64,000 nt of DNA from contig JAUSMY010000056.1 in NCBI GenBank assembly GCA_030646035.1, forward strand, positions 193,481-257,480, given 5' to 3'. Shown one piece after another: positions 16,326 to 25,193 of the stretch. Position 1 is the stretch's first letter; each line of letters starts with the position of its first letter. The position numbers were made by a program, and so were the translations under genes. Source of the DNA: Thermodesulfovibrionia bacterium (GTDB taxonomy: Bacteria > Nitrospirota > Thermodesulfovibrionia > UBA6902). Below the pieces are notes generated by a model. It made no database searches. It saw only the letters and a program-made list of their open reading frames with translations, and was not told the origin of the DNA.

Positions 16326-16395
16326 GTCATTCCGGCTTGTCCGGAATCTATCTTTAATGTAAATAAGGGGAAGATTCCGGACAAGCCGGAATGAC
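16326..16395. repeat. 24-bp perfect inverted repeat between livM and livG
   Basis: Arms 16326-16349 and 16372-16395 are perfectly complementary over 24 bp (GTCATTCCGGCTTGTCCGGA and four more bases) around a 22-bp loop. Palindromic elements with this GTCATTCCGG type of sequence are dispersed in many bacterial genomes. It could fold into a stable mRNA hairpin that tunes livG/livF expression. It has no U-tract, so a classical terminator is unlikely. Confidence 0.85.
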
Positions 16396-16407
16396 ACGAA
16401 TACAGTT

Positions 16408-17211
16408 ATGGATATTAATTCAATGGATATCGCGCTTTCAGTAAACAAACTTACAATGGATTTCGGCGGGATCAGGGCGCTGGACCATCTTGACCTTGAT
16501 ATTAAAAGGGGCGAGATACTTGCGCTTATCGGCCCTAACGGAGCCGGCAAGACAACATTCTTTAACTGTATAACCGGATTATATGAGCCATCTGAAGGAG
16601 AGATATTCATATCTCCGCCTGAACAAAAGAGGGAGAAGATCAACGGTCTGAAGCCGAACATCATTACAAAGCTTGGCATGGCGCGCACATTCCAGAATAT
16701 CCGCCTCTTTCCGAATATGACAGCACTTGAGAATGTGATGATAGGACGTCACTGCCGAACCCATTCAAGGATCATCGGAGCTCTCTTCAGAGGCAGCTCT
16801 ACAATGAATGAAGAGAGGGAGAGCGTCAGGAAGAGCTATGAAATGCTCGAAAAGACGGGATTAAACTCATATGTGAACGAGGCTGCAAAGAACCTTCCAT
16901 ACGGCGCGCAGAGGCGGCTTGAGATAGCGCGTGCTCTGGCTACAGAGCCTTTTCTGCTGCTGCTTGACGAACCTGCCGCAGGGCTCAACAGCAGTGAGAC
17001 AATGGAGCTTGATAATATGATAAAGGCTATCAGGGACGAAGAGGGCATATCCATCCTCCTTATCGAACATGATATGAAGCTTGTGATGAGCATATCCGAC
17101 CGTGTTGTTGTCATGGACTATGGAAAGAAGATAGCCGAGGGCGCTCCTGATGAGATAAGGAATGACCCTGTTGTGATAAAGGCATATTTAGGAGAGGATT
17201 TCGTTGCTTAA
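16408..17211 (+). CDS. livG: Branched-chain amino acid ABC transporter ATPase LivG
   Basis: A 267-aa ABC ATPase. Walker A is GPNGAGKTT, the LivG-type insertion carries MARTFQNIRLFPNMTALENV, the signature region reads LPYGAQRRLEIARAL, Walker B is LLLLDEPAAGL, and the switch histidine is in LLIEHDM. It overlaps livF by 8 bp. The start is ATG 16408, with ATG 16423 possible. A perfect inverted repeat lies just upstream. Confidence 0.95.
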   Translation: MDINSMDIALSVNKLTMDFGGIRALDHLDLDIKRGEILALIGPNGAGKTTFFNCITGLYEPSEGEIFISPPEQKREKINGLKPNIITKLGMARTFQNIRLFPNMTALENVMIGRHCRTHSRIIGALFRGSSTMNEERESVRKSYEMLEKTGLNSYVNEAAKNLPYGAQRRLEIARALATEPFLLLLDEPAAGLNSSETMELDNMIKAIRDEEGISILLIEHDMKLVMSISDRVVVMDYGKKIAEGAPDEIRNDPVVIKAYLGEDFVA

Positions 17212-17911
17212 GCTGATCGATGTAAACACCTTTTACGGAAATATTCAGGCCCTGAAGGGAGTCAATATCAATATCTCAGAGGGAGAGATAATAACCCTCA
17301 TCGGCGCAAACGGAGCAGGCAAGACCACAGCCCTCATGTCCATTTCAGGCCTTGTGCCTCCAAGGTCAGGCGGGATATTTTTCTTCAGCAAGCCCATTCA
17401 TAATGTGAGCCCTGATAAGATCGTGTCGCTCGGCATATCACAGGTGCCTGAGGGGCGGCACATATTCCCGCAGCTGACCGTCATGGAGAATTTGCGCATG
17501 GGCGCTTTTTTGCGCAGGGACAGAGACGGGATAAAGAAAGACCTTGAATACATATTCGATCTCTTTCCGATCCTCACATCAAGGCGCCATCAAACAGGTG
17601 GAACGCTGAGTGGCGGCGAACAGCAGATGCTCGCAATTGCAAGGGCGCTCATGGCAAGGCCAAAACTTCTTCTGCTTGATGAGCCTTCGCTCGGGCTTGC
17701 TCCAATGATAGTAAAGCAGATATTTGAGATCATACGAAAGATCAACAAAGAACACGGGACCACCGTATTTCTTGTTGAGCAGAATGCAAACCTCGCGCTT
17801 CAGACAGCTCACAGAGGCTATGTAATGGAGAACGGCAGGGTTGTGCTTGAAGGCTCTGCCGGTGAACTGCTTTCAAATGAGGATGTAAAAAAGGCATATC
17901 TCGGCTTTTAA
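17204..17911 (+). CDS. livF: Branched-chain amino acid ABC transporter ATPase LivF
   Basis: A 235-aa ABC ATPase. Walker A is GANGAGKTT, the family motif VPEGRHIFPQLTVMENLRMG is intact, the signature is LSGGEQQMLAIARAL, and Walker B is LLLLDEPSLGLAP. The start is TTG at 17204 with AGGAGAGG upstream inside livG. Last gene of the liv cluster. Confidence 0.95.
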   Translation: MLKLIDVNTFYGNIQALKGVNINISEGEIITLIGANGAGKTTALMSISGLVPPRSGGIFFFSKPIHNVSPDKIVSLGISQVPEGRHIFPQLTVMENLRMGAFLRRDRDGIKKDLEYIFDLFPILTSRRHQTGGTLSGGEQQMLAIARALMARPKLLLLDEPSLGLAPMIVKQIFEIIRKINKEHGTTVFLVEQNANLALQTAHRGYVMENGRVVLEGSAGELLSNEDVKKAYLGF

Positions 17912-17918
17912 TACAGAA

Positions 17919-17946
17919 TTGACTTTCACCTGAATTCTGATAAAAT
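17919..17946 (+). promoter_or_regulatory. Candidate promoter upstream of the nitroreductase gene
   Basis: TTGACT (17919-17924), 16 bp, TAAAAT (17941-17946). Downstream, before the GAGGAGG ribosome site, is a short palindrome TATGC-TTA-GCATA (17995-18007) that might be an operator. A second TATAAT-like hexamer is also present, so the true start is uncertain. Confidence 0.45.
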
Positions 17947-18023
17947 GCCTTATATGATTTTCATCATAGTTATATGCCATAGACTATAATATATTATGCT
18001 TAGCATATGCGAGGAGGAATAAG

Positions 18024-18659
18024 ATGGATATACTTCAGGCGATCAAGGAAAGACGCTCGATCAACTTTTTTGAACCTGGTCAGGATATTTCAGAAGCAAA
18101 GCTCAGGGAACTCATTGCGCTGGCAAACCTTTCACCGTCCTCATTCAACCTCCAGCCCTGGCGGGTTGTGGTAGTGAAAAATGCTGAAAGGAAAAAGACT
18201 TTAAGAAAGTGCGCCTTTGACCAGCCCAAGGTTGAGGAGGCGTCAGCTGTCCTCATAATCATCGCAGACCCGAATGCTGTAGAGGATAACAGCGGCAGGG
18301 TGCTTGACAGCTGGCAGGAGCTTGGATTTATGAAGCCTGAGATGCGCGAGACATATCTTGGGATGATGAAGAATCTTTATGGTGATGTTGACAGTATCAC
18401 GAGAAAGATCTTTGCCGCAAAGAATGCCGCTCTATTCGGGATGAACATTATGTTGGCGGCTAAAGGGCTTGGGCTTGAGACGCATCCCATGGATGGTTTT
18501 GACGGGGAGGCGGTAAAGAAGGAGTTCGGCATTCCTGAAGACAAGATAATCCCAATGCTGATTGCTGTTGGAAATTTAAAGTCAGGTATAACCCTTCTCC
18601 CAAGGGCGTTCAGGCGGGATATCGACGAGTTCACAGGTTTTGAATCCTATAAATCGTAA
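18024..18659 (+). CDS. Nitroreductase family FMN-dependent oxidoreductase
   Basis: A 211-aa nitroreductase-fold protein. The FMN-binding pattern ERRSINFFEPGQDIS...LANLSPSSFNLQPWRVVVV is clear, as is the C-terminal glycine-rich AAKGLGLETHPMDGFD. AGGAGG precedes the ATG. Such enzymes reduce quinones, nitro compounds or flavins; substrate not predictable. It precedes two ferritin-like genes, suggesting a redox or oxygen-response context. Confidence 0.9.
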   Translation: MDILQAIKERRSINFFEPGQDISEAKLRELIALANLSPSSFNLQPWRVVVVKNAERKKTLRKCAFDQPKVEEASAVLIIIADPNAVEDNSGRVLDSWQELGFMKPEMRETYLGMMKNLYGDVDSITRKIFAAKNAALFGMNIMLAAKGLGLETHPMDGFDGEAVKKEFGIPEDKIIPMLIAVGNLKSGITLLPRAFRRDIDEFTGFESYKS

Positions 18660-18677
18660 ACCTTAAAAACCGGAGGA

Positions 18678-19166
18678 ATGATGAAAGCTGTTCAGATAGC
18701 AATTAAGATGGAGACTGACGCGATCAATTTTTATAAGGAGGCAGCGGCAAGGACATCTTCGCCGGTCGGGGAGAAGATGTTCCTGTCAGTTGCAGAAGAT
18801 GAAAAAAGGCATCTGCTGATGCTTTCCAAAATATTTAAAGGCGAGGACATCATTATAGAAGATGTTAATCCCAAAGATAATATCAGGACTATCTTCGAGG
18901 CCATGAAGGACGAGATGATGCAGAGGGTCAAAGCGACTGATGATGAACTTGAGGCTTTTAAAATTGCCATGCAGATGGAGAAGGATGGGATAGAGTTCTA
19001 CAGGAAGGCAAAACTCGGAGCAGGGTCAGATCTGGAGAGATCTTTGTTTGAAAGGCTGATCGTTGAAGAGGCGCATCATTATGACATCTTTGCAGAAACA
19101 TACTCATTTCTGCTTGATACCGGGAATTGGTTCTTGTGGGATGAGCAGGGCATTATTGAAGGATAG
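18678..19166 (+). CDS. Ferritin-like (rubrerythrin-type) diiron protein 1
   Basis: A 162-aa ferritin-like four-helix protein. Diiron ligands appear as two E...ExxH sets: METDAINFYKEAA with AEDEKRHL, and MEKDGIEFYRKA with VEEAHHYDIF. No rubredoxin-like CxxC centre is present, so it is a rubrerythrin-domain-only protein, probably acting in peroxide reduction or iron handling. GGAGG lies very close to ATG 18678, so ATG 18681 may be the true start. Confidence 0.88.
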   Translation: MMKAVQIAIKMETDAINFYKEAAARTSSPVGEKMFLSVAEDEKRHLLMLSKIFKGEDIIIEDVNPKDNIRTIFEAMKDEMMQRVKATDDELEAFKIAMQMEKDGIEFYRKAKLGAGSDLERSLFERLIVEEAHHYDIFAETYSFLLDTGNWFLWDEQGIIEG

Positions 19167-19197
19167 TTGTTTTAATTATATATATAGGAGGAAGATA

Positions 19198-19653
19198 ATG
19201 AAATATTCGATTCAGGAGATAGTTGAGCAGGCAATACAGACAGAGAAGCTCGGATATGAGTTTTATACAACTCTGGCTGAAAAGTTCAGAGATGATGGTA
19301 AGCTCTGCGGGCTTTTTGAACTGCTGGCGGGGCAGGAACTTAAGCATGAGCAGGTCTTTATCGGCCTGAAAGGTCAGATCTCTACCAAGAGCCTTGTTGA
19401 CTGGGATGAAGCGTCGCACTATCTTAGAGCCATAGTTGAGTCTGAGTTCTTTCTTGGAAGTAAAAAAGCGCTGCCGTCACTGCAGAATATTAAGACAGGC
19501 AATGATGCCCTGCGCCATGCAATGTTCTTTGAAAAAGAGACGCTTCTTTATTTTTACAGCATGCGAGACCTTGTGATAGAGTGGAAGGTGGTTGACGAAA
19601 TTATTAACGAAGAGAAGTCCCACATAAAACAGATCTCTCAGATGATGAGATAA
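19198..19653 (+). CDS. Ferritin-like (rubrerythrin-type) diiron protein 2
   Basis: A 151-aa ferritin-like protein starting MKYSIQEIVEQAIQTEKLGY, with candidate ligands in TEKLGYEFY, GQELKHEQVF, FEKETLLYFY and NEEKSHIKQI. The frame is open further upstream, but the ATG at 19198 with GGAGG in front is the clear start. It follows a related gene, and korAB begins 8 bp later, hinting at a link with ferredoxin-dependent metabolism. Confidence 0.85.
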   Translation: MKYSIQEIVEQAIQTEKLGYEFYTTLAEKFRDDGKLCGLFELLAGQELKHEQVFIGLKGQISTKSLVDWDEASHYLRAIVESEFFLGSKKALPSLQNIKTGNDALRHAMFFEKETLLYFYSMRDLVIEWKVVDEIINEEKSHIKQISQMMR

Positions 19654-19661
19654 TTTCAATA

Positions 19662-21389
19662 ATGGACTACACAATAAAGATAGGCGGAGAGGCAGGGCAG
19701 GGGATACAGACCATCGGCGGCTCTTTGGCAAAGGCCCTCTCCAGGTCCGGCTATCATGTCTTCACCCATCAGGACTATGAGTCCCGCGTAAGGGGCGGGC
19801 ACAATTTTTACCAGATAAGGTTTTCAGACAAACCTGTTTCAGCTATCAGAGAGAAGGTTGATATACTTGTTGCGTTTGATACAGAGAGCATTCTCCGCCA
19901 TGAGACAGAGCTTACCGTAAACGGGATCATTATATATGACTCCTCATTTCACAAGCAAAAACATAATGAGCCGTATTTCCTTGACGTTCCATTCTCTGAT
20001 CTTGCTTTAGAGCATGGCGGCAATAAGATCATGCTCAATACCGCAGCGACAGGCGCTGTGCTTGGTATGCTCGGCATTGAGACTGAAATTCTTATCGGAT
20101 TAATTAAGGAAGATTTTAGAACAAAGGGCGATGAGATAATCAGCGGGAATATTAAGGCTGCAGCTGCAGGCCATGAGTATACAAAAAACAAATGCGCTAA
20201 ATGTTCATTCACAATAACGGAACCGTCAAATAAGAAGATGCTCATCAACGGTACAGAAGCTATAGGCTTGGGGGCTATAGCTTCAGGATGTAAATTTTAT
20301 TCTGCCTATCCTATGACGCCGGCAACAGGCATCATGAACTATATTGCCGATAAAGAGGAAGAGTACGGAATCATTGTCGAGCAGGCTGAAGATGAGATTT
20401 CTGCCATCAATATGGCGCTTGGGGCATCGTTTGCAGGCGTGAGAGCTATGACAGGGACTTCAGGCGGCGGCTTTGCCCTGATGCAGGAGGGCGTCTCGCT
20501 TGCCGGCATGACTGAAACACCGATAGTCATTGCGCTTGGACAGAGGCCCGGGCCTGCGACAGGGCTTCCTACAAGGACAGAACAGGCTGACCTTCTCTTT
20601 CTTCTTCATAGCGGACACGGGGAATTCCCCAAAATAGTCTTTGCTCCGGGTACACCCGAACAGGCATTTTATCTCACGAACAAGGCGTTTGAACTTTCTG
20701 AAAAATATCAGGTCCCTGCATTTGTTATTACTGATCAGTATCTTGCTGATACTCAATGGACATATGACAGTTTTGCTTCTGACAAGATCAAATATGTTGA
20801 CCGCAGGCTGCGCGGTGATGAGCTTACGAAACTGCCTGAGTACCGCAGGCATGCCTTTACAGACAGCGGGATATCTCCTCTTGCGGTTCCCGGAGCTTCA
20901 AGGCATCTTGTTGTTACAGACAGCGATGAGCATGATGAAGACGGACATATCACAGAGAATGCGGAGACGAGGAACAAGATGGTAGAGAAGAGGCTCTTTA
21001 AAAAAATGCCATTGATAAGAGAAGAGATATCTCCGCCTCTTCTGTACGGTGATAAAGAGCCTGATATTCTGCTTGTAGGATGGGGCTCAACATATGGTGT
21101 GATAAAAGAGGTGGTCGATATTCTTTCAAACGAAAAACGCATAGCAATGCTTCATTTCAGCGAGATATATCCATTTCCTTTGGAGAAGAAATTAAATTAT
21201 TTGAGCTTATTGAATAATTCTAAACTGGCGATATGTATTGAGAACAATGCAACCTGCCAGTTTGCGCGTCTCATAAAGGCGGAGACCGGCTATATCTTTT
21301 TTGAGAATGAGATAAAGAAGTACGATGGAAGGCCTTTTACTTTAGACGGACTTTTAGGAGAGGTGAATGCCCACATTAGAAGATTATAA
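19662..21389 (+). CDS. korA: 2-oxoacid:ferredoxin oxidoreductase, fused gamma-alpha subunit
   Basis: A 575-aa subunit. Residues 1-185 are the gamma domain (IGGEAGQGIQTIGG; SRVRGGHNFYQIR) and about 190-575 the alpha/pyrimidine domain (NGTEAIGLGAIASGCKFYSA, AYPMTPAT, MTGTSGGGFALMQE). With the beta subunit it decarboxylates a 2-oxoacid (2-oxoglutarate is most likely for this architecture) to acyl-CoA and reduced ferredoxin. No ferredoxin-like delta subunit is adjacent. It overlaps the beta gene by 23 bp. Confidence 0.92.
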   Translation: MDYTIKIGGEAGQGIQTIGGSLAKALSRSGYHVFTHQDYESRVRGGHNFYQIRFSDKPVSAIREKVDILVAFDTESILRHETELTVNGIIIYDSSFHKQKHNEPYFLDVPFSDLALEHGGNKIMLNTAATGAVLGMLGIETEILIGLIKEDFRTKGDEIISGNIKAAAAGHEYTKNKCAKCSFTITEPSNKKMLINGTEAIGLGAIASGCKFYSAYPMTPATGIMNYIADKEEEYGIIVEQAEDEISAINMALGASFAGVRAMTGTSGGGFALMQEGVSLAGMTETPIVIALGQRPGPATGLPTRTEQADLLFLLHSGHGEFPKIVFAPGTPEQAFYLTNKAFELSEKYQVPAFVITDQYLADTQWTYDSFASDKIKYVDRRLRGDELTKLPEYRRHAFTDSGISPLAVPGASRHLVVTDSDEHDEDGHITENAETRNKMVEKRLFKKMPLIREEISPPLLYGDKEPDILLVGWGSTYGVIKEVVDILSNEKRIAMLHFSEIYPFPLEKKLNYLSLLNNSKLAICIENNATCQFARLIKAETGYIFFENEIKKYDGRPFTLDGLLGEVNAHIRRL

Positions 21390-22218
21390 GGGACAGACAC
21401 CGGCATGGTGCCCGGGATGCGGCAACTTTAATATCCTCAGGTCATTTAATGAGGCCATGGTGGAGATGGGCATAGAGCCACATCAATTCACTATTGTCTC
21501 TGGAATAGGACAGGCAGCGAAGTTTCCTCATTACACTAAGTGCAATACCTTTAACGGGCTTCACGGCCGGACGCTTCCGGTTGCGACAGGCATCAGGCTT
21601 GCGAATCATGAGATGATAGTCATGGCGGTTGCAGGCGACGGCGACTGCTATGGAGAGGGCGGCAATCATCTGCTTCATGCCATAAGAAGAAATGTGAATG
21701 TGAAGCTCTTTGTGCATGACAACCAGGTATATGGATTAACAAAGGGGCAGGCGTCCCCTACAACAGGCGAGGGCACAAAGACAAAGAACCAGCCGTTCGG
21801 AGTATTCTCATCTCAGCTTAACCCGATGGCGCTCGGCGTGGCGCTGGATTGCAGCTTTGTAGCAAGAGGATATGCAGGCGATTCAGAGCATCTTAAAGGC
21901 CTGATAAAGGAGGCTGTCCATCATAAAGGTTTCGCTTTAGTTGATATACTCCAACCCTGTGTTTCTTTTAATAAAGTTAATACATATAAATGGTATGGTG
22001 AAAGGGTCTACCACATTGAGCCTGAATACAATCCTGAGGACAGATTAAAGGCGTTTGAAAGGTCGCTTGAGTGGGGTGATAAAATACCGCTTGGAATAAT
22101 ATACAGGAATAACCGCCATACTTATGAAGATATGATACCAGTCATTAAAGAAAGCCCTCTTGTAAATCAATCCTTTGATTTGTCAAAATTGGAAGCCGCG
22201 TTAAAAGAATTTTATTAG
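21367..22218 (+). CDS. korB: 2-oxoacid:ferredoxin oxidoreductase, beta (TPP) subunit
   Basis: A 283-aa TPP-binding subunit. The cluster-ligand motif PAWCPGCGNF lies near the N-terminus, the TPP/Mg motif is AVAGDGDCYGEGGNH, and VHDNQVYGLTKGQASPTT is typical of Kor/Por beta chains. LVDILQPCVSFN carries a further conserved cysteine. Overlap with korA indicates coupled synthesis. Confidence 0.94.
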   Translation: MPTLEDYKGQTPAWCPGCGNFNILRSFNEAMVEMGIEPHQFTIVSGIGQAAKFPHYTKCNTFNGLHGRTLPVATGIRLANHEMIVMAVAGDGDCYGEGGNHLLHAIRRNVNVKLFVHDNQVYGLTKGQASPTTGEGTKTKNQPFGVFSSQLNPMALGVALDCSFVARGYAGDSEHLKGLIKEAVHHKGFALVDILQPCVSFNKVNTYKWYGERVYHIEPEYNPEDRLKAFERSLEWGDKIPLGIIYRNNRHTYEDMIPVIKESPLVNQSFDLSKLEAALKEFY

Positions 22219-22227
22219 AGGATTTAA

Positions 22228-23067
22228 ATGATAATAAGATGCTGGGGTGCCAGGGGCTCAATCCCTGTTTCGGGAAAAGAGTATCTGAAATATGGAGGCG
22301 ATTCAACCTGTATTGAGGTCAGGACAAAAGATGATGAGGTTATAATCATAGATGCAGGCACCGGAATCAGAAGGTTAGGCAACAGGTTTTTGAATGAAGG
22401 CCGCCGCAAGTATAATATCATCTTTACGCATTCGCATTGGGACCATATGCTCGGCTTCCCTTTCTTCAAGCCGATATATTTAAAAAAATCTCAGATAAAA
22501 CTGTACGGGTTCCCAACCGCGCAGGCTGACATGCACAGGTTCCTGTCAAAGACGATGAGGCCGCCTTTTTTCCCTGTCTGCTTTAAAGACCTTGCCGCAA
22601 ATATCAGCTTCACTAAAGTATATGAACGTGATCTTCATATCGGATCGGCAAAGATAAGCCGCATAAAGCTCAGCCACCCGAACCTCGGGGTCGGTTACAG
22701 GATAGAGGAGGATGGAAAGTCTTTCGTATTCCTTACAGATAATGAATTCACATTTAATCATCCCGGAGGGCTTGGGTATGAGGATTATCTCCATTTCTCC
22801 AGAGATGCAGATCTCCTGCTGCATGATTCTGAATATACTGAAGAGGAATATAAAAAGACAAGAGGATTCGGCCATTCCACGTACAAAGACGCGCTCAAGC
22901 TTGCTATTGGGTCAAACGCAAAGATGTTCGGCCTCTTCCATCATAATCAGGACAGGTCAGACGATGAGCTTGATGGTATTGTTAAAGACTGCCAGCAGAT
23001 AATTCTCGAAAACAACTCAGGCCTGAAATGCTTTGCTGCATATCCCGGCATGGAGATAGTTTTATAA
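22228..23067 (+). CDS. Metallo-beta-lactamase fold hydrolase
   Basis: A 279-aa MBL-fold protein beginning IIRCWGARGSIPVSG. It carries the metal motif THSHWDH, the strand segment VFLTDNEFTF and LLHDSEYTEEEY, a pattern seen in cyclic-phosphate phosphodiesterase-like MBL proteins. It is 9 bp downstream of korB. The substrate is not predictable from sequence. Confidence 0.85.
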   Translation: MIIRCWGARGSIPVSGKEYLKYGGDSTCIEVRTKDDEVIIIDAGTGIRRLGNRFLNEGRRKYNIIFTHSHWDHMLGFPFFKPIYLKKSQIKLYGFPTAQADMHRFLSKTMRPPFFPVCFKDLAANISFTKVYERDLHIGSAKISRIKLSHPNLGVGYRIEEDGKSFVFLTDNEFTFNHPGGLGYEDYLHFSRDADLLLHDSEYTEEEYKKTRGFGHSTYKDALKLAIGSNAKMFGLFHHNQDRSDDELDGIVKDCQQIILENNSGLKCFAAYPGMEIVL

Positions 23068-23090
23068 AGAAGCCGTGTTGGATACAGAGA

Positions 23091-23315
23091 CTAACGGAAT
23101 ATTATTTTCAGGTGCGGCAGTTTTTCTTTGATCGCTTCTTCTATGCATTTGGTATCGCAGGTTGTGCAGACACCGGAACAGTGGATAGCGACTTCATTGC
23201 CATTGATGTCGCCTAATGCAAAATAGCCGTCATGTTTATCCATGAGCCATTGAAGGCTCTTTATGACCTCTGATACTTCTCTTCTTGTCTTGTCCTCAGA
23301 AGTTTCTTCAGTCAT
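23091..23315 (-). CDS. NifU C-terminal-domain-like small protein
   Basis: A 74-aa protein resembling the NifU/Nfu C-terminal domain: DGYFALGDINGNEVAIHCSG followed by a cysteine cluster CTTCDTKC and a helix ending PHLKIIF. Typical Nfu domains have CxxC; here there are four cysteines, including the one in HCSGVC. It probably carries an Fe-S cluster or thiol function. It is 17 bp downstream of rubredoxin in the oxidative-stress cluster. Confidence 0.7.
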   Translation of the reverse strand: MTEETSEDKTRREVSEVIKSLQWLMDKHDGYFALGDINGNEVAIHCSGVCTTCDTKCIEEAIKEKLPHLKIIFR

Positions 23316-23332
23316 TATATTCAGGATAGTAA

Positions 23333-23464
23333 TTAACTGATCTTTTCAAAAGCCTCTTTAGGCGCATTGCAGACAGGGCACTTCCAGTCGTCTGGAAGTT
23401 CTTCAAACGGAGTCCCCTCAGCTGCATCGTCATACTCATAACCGCAAATAGTGCATTTCCACAT
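23333..23464 (-). CDS. Rubredoxin (43 aa)
   Basis: [17 protein letters not shown] followed by [16 protein letters not shown]: the two CxxC knuckles that bind a single Fe(Cys)4. AAGGAG precedes the ATG. It lies 19 bp downstream of the flavodiiron protein gene and is its likely electron donor for reducing O2 or NO. Length is slightly short but complete. Confidence 0.95.
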   Translation of the reverse strand: MWKCTICGYEYDDAAEGTPFEELPDDWKCPVCNAPKEAFEKIS

Positions 23465-23483
23465 AGTCTTCTCCTTTATGATA

Positions 23484-24698
23484 TTAAAATTTCAAATGAT
23501 ATTCTTTTACTTTTTTTGCAAACTCTCTGCCGAACTCATAGCACTTTTTTTCATCTTCTGGATCAGGCTTGTAATTAACCTGTACCCCGGGCTCAAAGGT
23601 TTCGAGCCCCATCTTTCCAAACTCCTCATAAGCGTTCTTAACAGCGCCGCCGCCCCATCCAAAACTCCCGAATGCGCCGGCGATCCGGTTCTTTGGACGC
23701 AATCCTCTCAAATGGGTAAGGAACTCTGCAACTGAAGGAAAGAGAATATTATTCAGGGTAGGGCTGCCGATAAGACACCCGCGTGACTTCCAGAACTCCT
23801 TTATGGCAACGCTCATGGGCGTAGCGCGGAGTTTTATGACCTTGCAGTCAACCCCCTCGTCCAGGATTCCCTGTGATATCGGCAGGGTCATCTCAGCAGT
23901 GCTGTGCCACATAGTGTCATAGATTATAGCCACGCTAAGGTCTGACTTGCCATTTGCCATATCAAGGTACATGTTAATCACCTTGCCGGGGTTCCGCCTC
24001 CAGATCACGCCGTGGTCAGGCGCGATCATATCTATCTGAAGCCCAAGCTTTTGAACCTCCGCAAGTTTGCTCTTGATAAGCGGGCCGAACGGCATCAATA
24101 TATTTGCATAGTATTCGATAACCGAGTCCTCAAGTTCACTTACAGACGCGCAGGTTGAGAAATCATCATCAAACCTTGCCGATGAAGCGATGTGCTGGCC
24201 GAAGGCATCCTGGCTGAAAAGAAGTTTTGCCTCATTTACATATGTCATCATTGAATCAGGCCAGTGAAGCATCGGTGTCTCAAGAAAGGTGAGGGTGTAT
24301 TTTCCCGTTTTCAGCGTATCGCCGGTCTTGACAATGTTGATCTTCCACTTTGAAATATCAAAATGCCTGTCTAATCCCTTTTTGCCTTTTTCAGTAATGT
24401 AGATGTTAGCGTCAGGGGTCAGCTTCATTATATCGCCGAGAGAGCTTGCATGGTCAGGCTCAATATGATTGACAACAATATTAACGATCTTTGAAGGCTC
24501 TGCTACGCTCTTGATGTTTTCAACTGTGACAGATGAGAAGTCATGCTTTACAGTATCAACCAGAGTGAGCTGCTCATCATTAATTAAATAATTATTATAT
24601 GACGTGCCTCTCGGTGTCACATAACCATGGAAATCCCTAACAGCCCAGTCAACTGCCCCTACCCAGAAAATGTCCGGCTTGATCTCTATCGCCTTCAT
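23484..24698 (-). CDS. Flavodiiron protein (FprA family A-type flavoprotein)
   Basis: A 404-aa enzyme. Residues 1-250 are an MBL-fold diiron domain with ligands in [11 protein letters not shown] (HxExDH), [17 protein letters not shown] and APDHGVIW. Residues about 255-400 are a flavodoxin domain ([18 protein letters not shown] loop). It reduces O2 to water or NO to N2O in anaerobes, usually with rubredoxin, which is encoded next. GGAGG precedes the ATG. Confidence 0.96.
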   Translation of the reverse strand: MKAIEIKPDIFWVGAVDWAVRDFHGYVTPRGTSYNNYLINDEQLTLVDTVKHDFSSVTVENIKSVAEPSKIVNIVVNHIEPDHASSLGDIMKLTPDANIYITEKGKKGLDRHFDISKWKINIVKTGDTLKTGKYTLTFLETPMLHWPDSMMTYVNEAKLLFSQDAFGQHIASSARFDDDFSTCASVSELEDSVIEYYANILMPFGPLIKSKLAEVQKLGLQIDMIAPDHGVIWRRNPGKVINMYLDMANGKSDLSVAIIYDTMWHSTAEMTLPISQGILDEGVDCKVIKLRATPMSVAIKEFWKSRGCLIGSPTLNNILFPSVAEFLTHLRGLRPKNRIAGAFGSFGWGGGAVKNAYEEFGKMGLETFEPGVQVNYKPDPEDEKKCYEFGREFAKKVKEYHLKF

Positions 24699-24725
24699 CT
24701 AACCTCCAGCATATTTAACTTGACC

Positions 24726-25100
24726 TTAATCTTCTACAGTTATCTCTTTCTTTGCTTCCCACATCCCATGCAGGTTACAGCGCTCGACAACTCTTAGTGT
24801 GCTCGTCCTGTGCTTGCCTGCCTTAACAAGCGTTACTGTTGCCTCAGCCTTTGAAAGGGCAGGGGTAAGCTCAACCCTTGCATAAGTACTCTCTCCGGAC
24901 TTGACCTCGATCCACTGTATATGATGTCCCTCTTCTGAAACATGAGGTATCTCGCCTACCTTGATCTTTACCTGGAACGGCTGGCCTGACTTGACCTTGT
25001 CAGGACACTCGATCACAGGTATATGTTTCCTCTCACCTTCTGTCAGATTTGCAGCATCCTTTGGCTGGTTTATCCCGCAAAATATTCCTTTTTCAGACAT
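24726..25100 (-). CDS. Superoxide reductase (neelaredoxin-type, 1Fe)
   Basis: A 124-aa superoxide reductase. The Fe(His)4Cys ligands are visible as EGERKHIPVIE, HVSEEGHHIQWIEV and ERCNLHGMWE. The N-terminal desulforedoxin domain is absent, so it is the single-iron class. It reduces superoxide to peroxide, drawing electrons from rubredoxin. It lies between the perR-like gene and the flavodiiron gene. Confidence 0.94.
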   Translation of the reverse strand: MSEKGIFCGINQPKDAANLTEGERKHIPVIECPDKVKSGQPFQVKIKVGEIPHVSEEGHHIQWIEVKSGESTYARVELTPALSKAEATVTLVKAGKHRTSTLRVVERCNLHGMWEAKKEITVED

Positions 25101-25193
25101 GTTATCCTCCGTTAAATAATTTGAATTTACCCTAAGACTTTATCACAGATCATTCAATGCAGCAAACAAAATGATCAAAATATTATCGCCTGA

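Noticed and set aside
16326-16395. Intrinsic terminator inside the liv operon
   Set aside because: The hairpin is strong, but no U-tract follows on either strand, and livG/livF would be cut off.
19063-19197. Extended N-terminus for the second ferritin-like gene
   Set aside because: It overlaps the first ferritin-like gene; GGAGG and ATG 19198 give the family-typical start.
25101-25193. Second PerR box before the superoxide reductase gene
   Set aside because: TAAATAATTTGAATTTA is A/T-rich but matches the 7-1-7 pattern poorly, unlike the site at 25614-25628.
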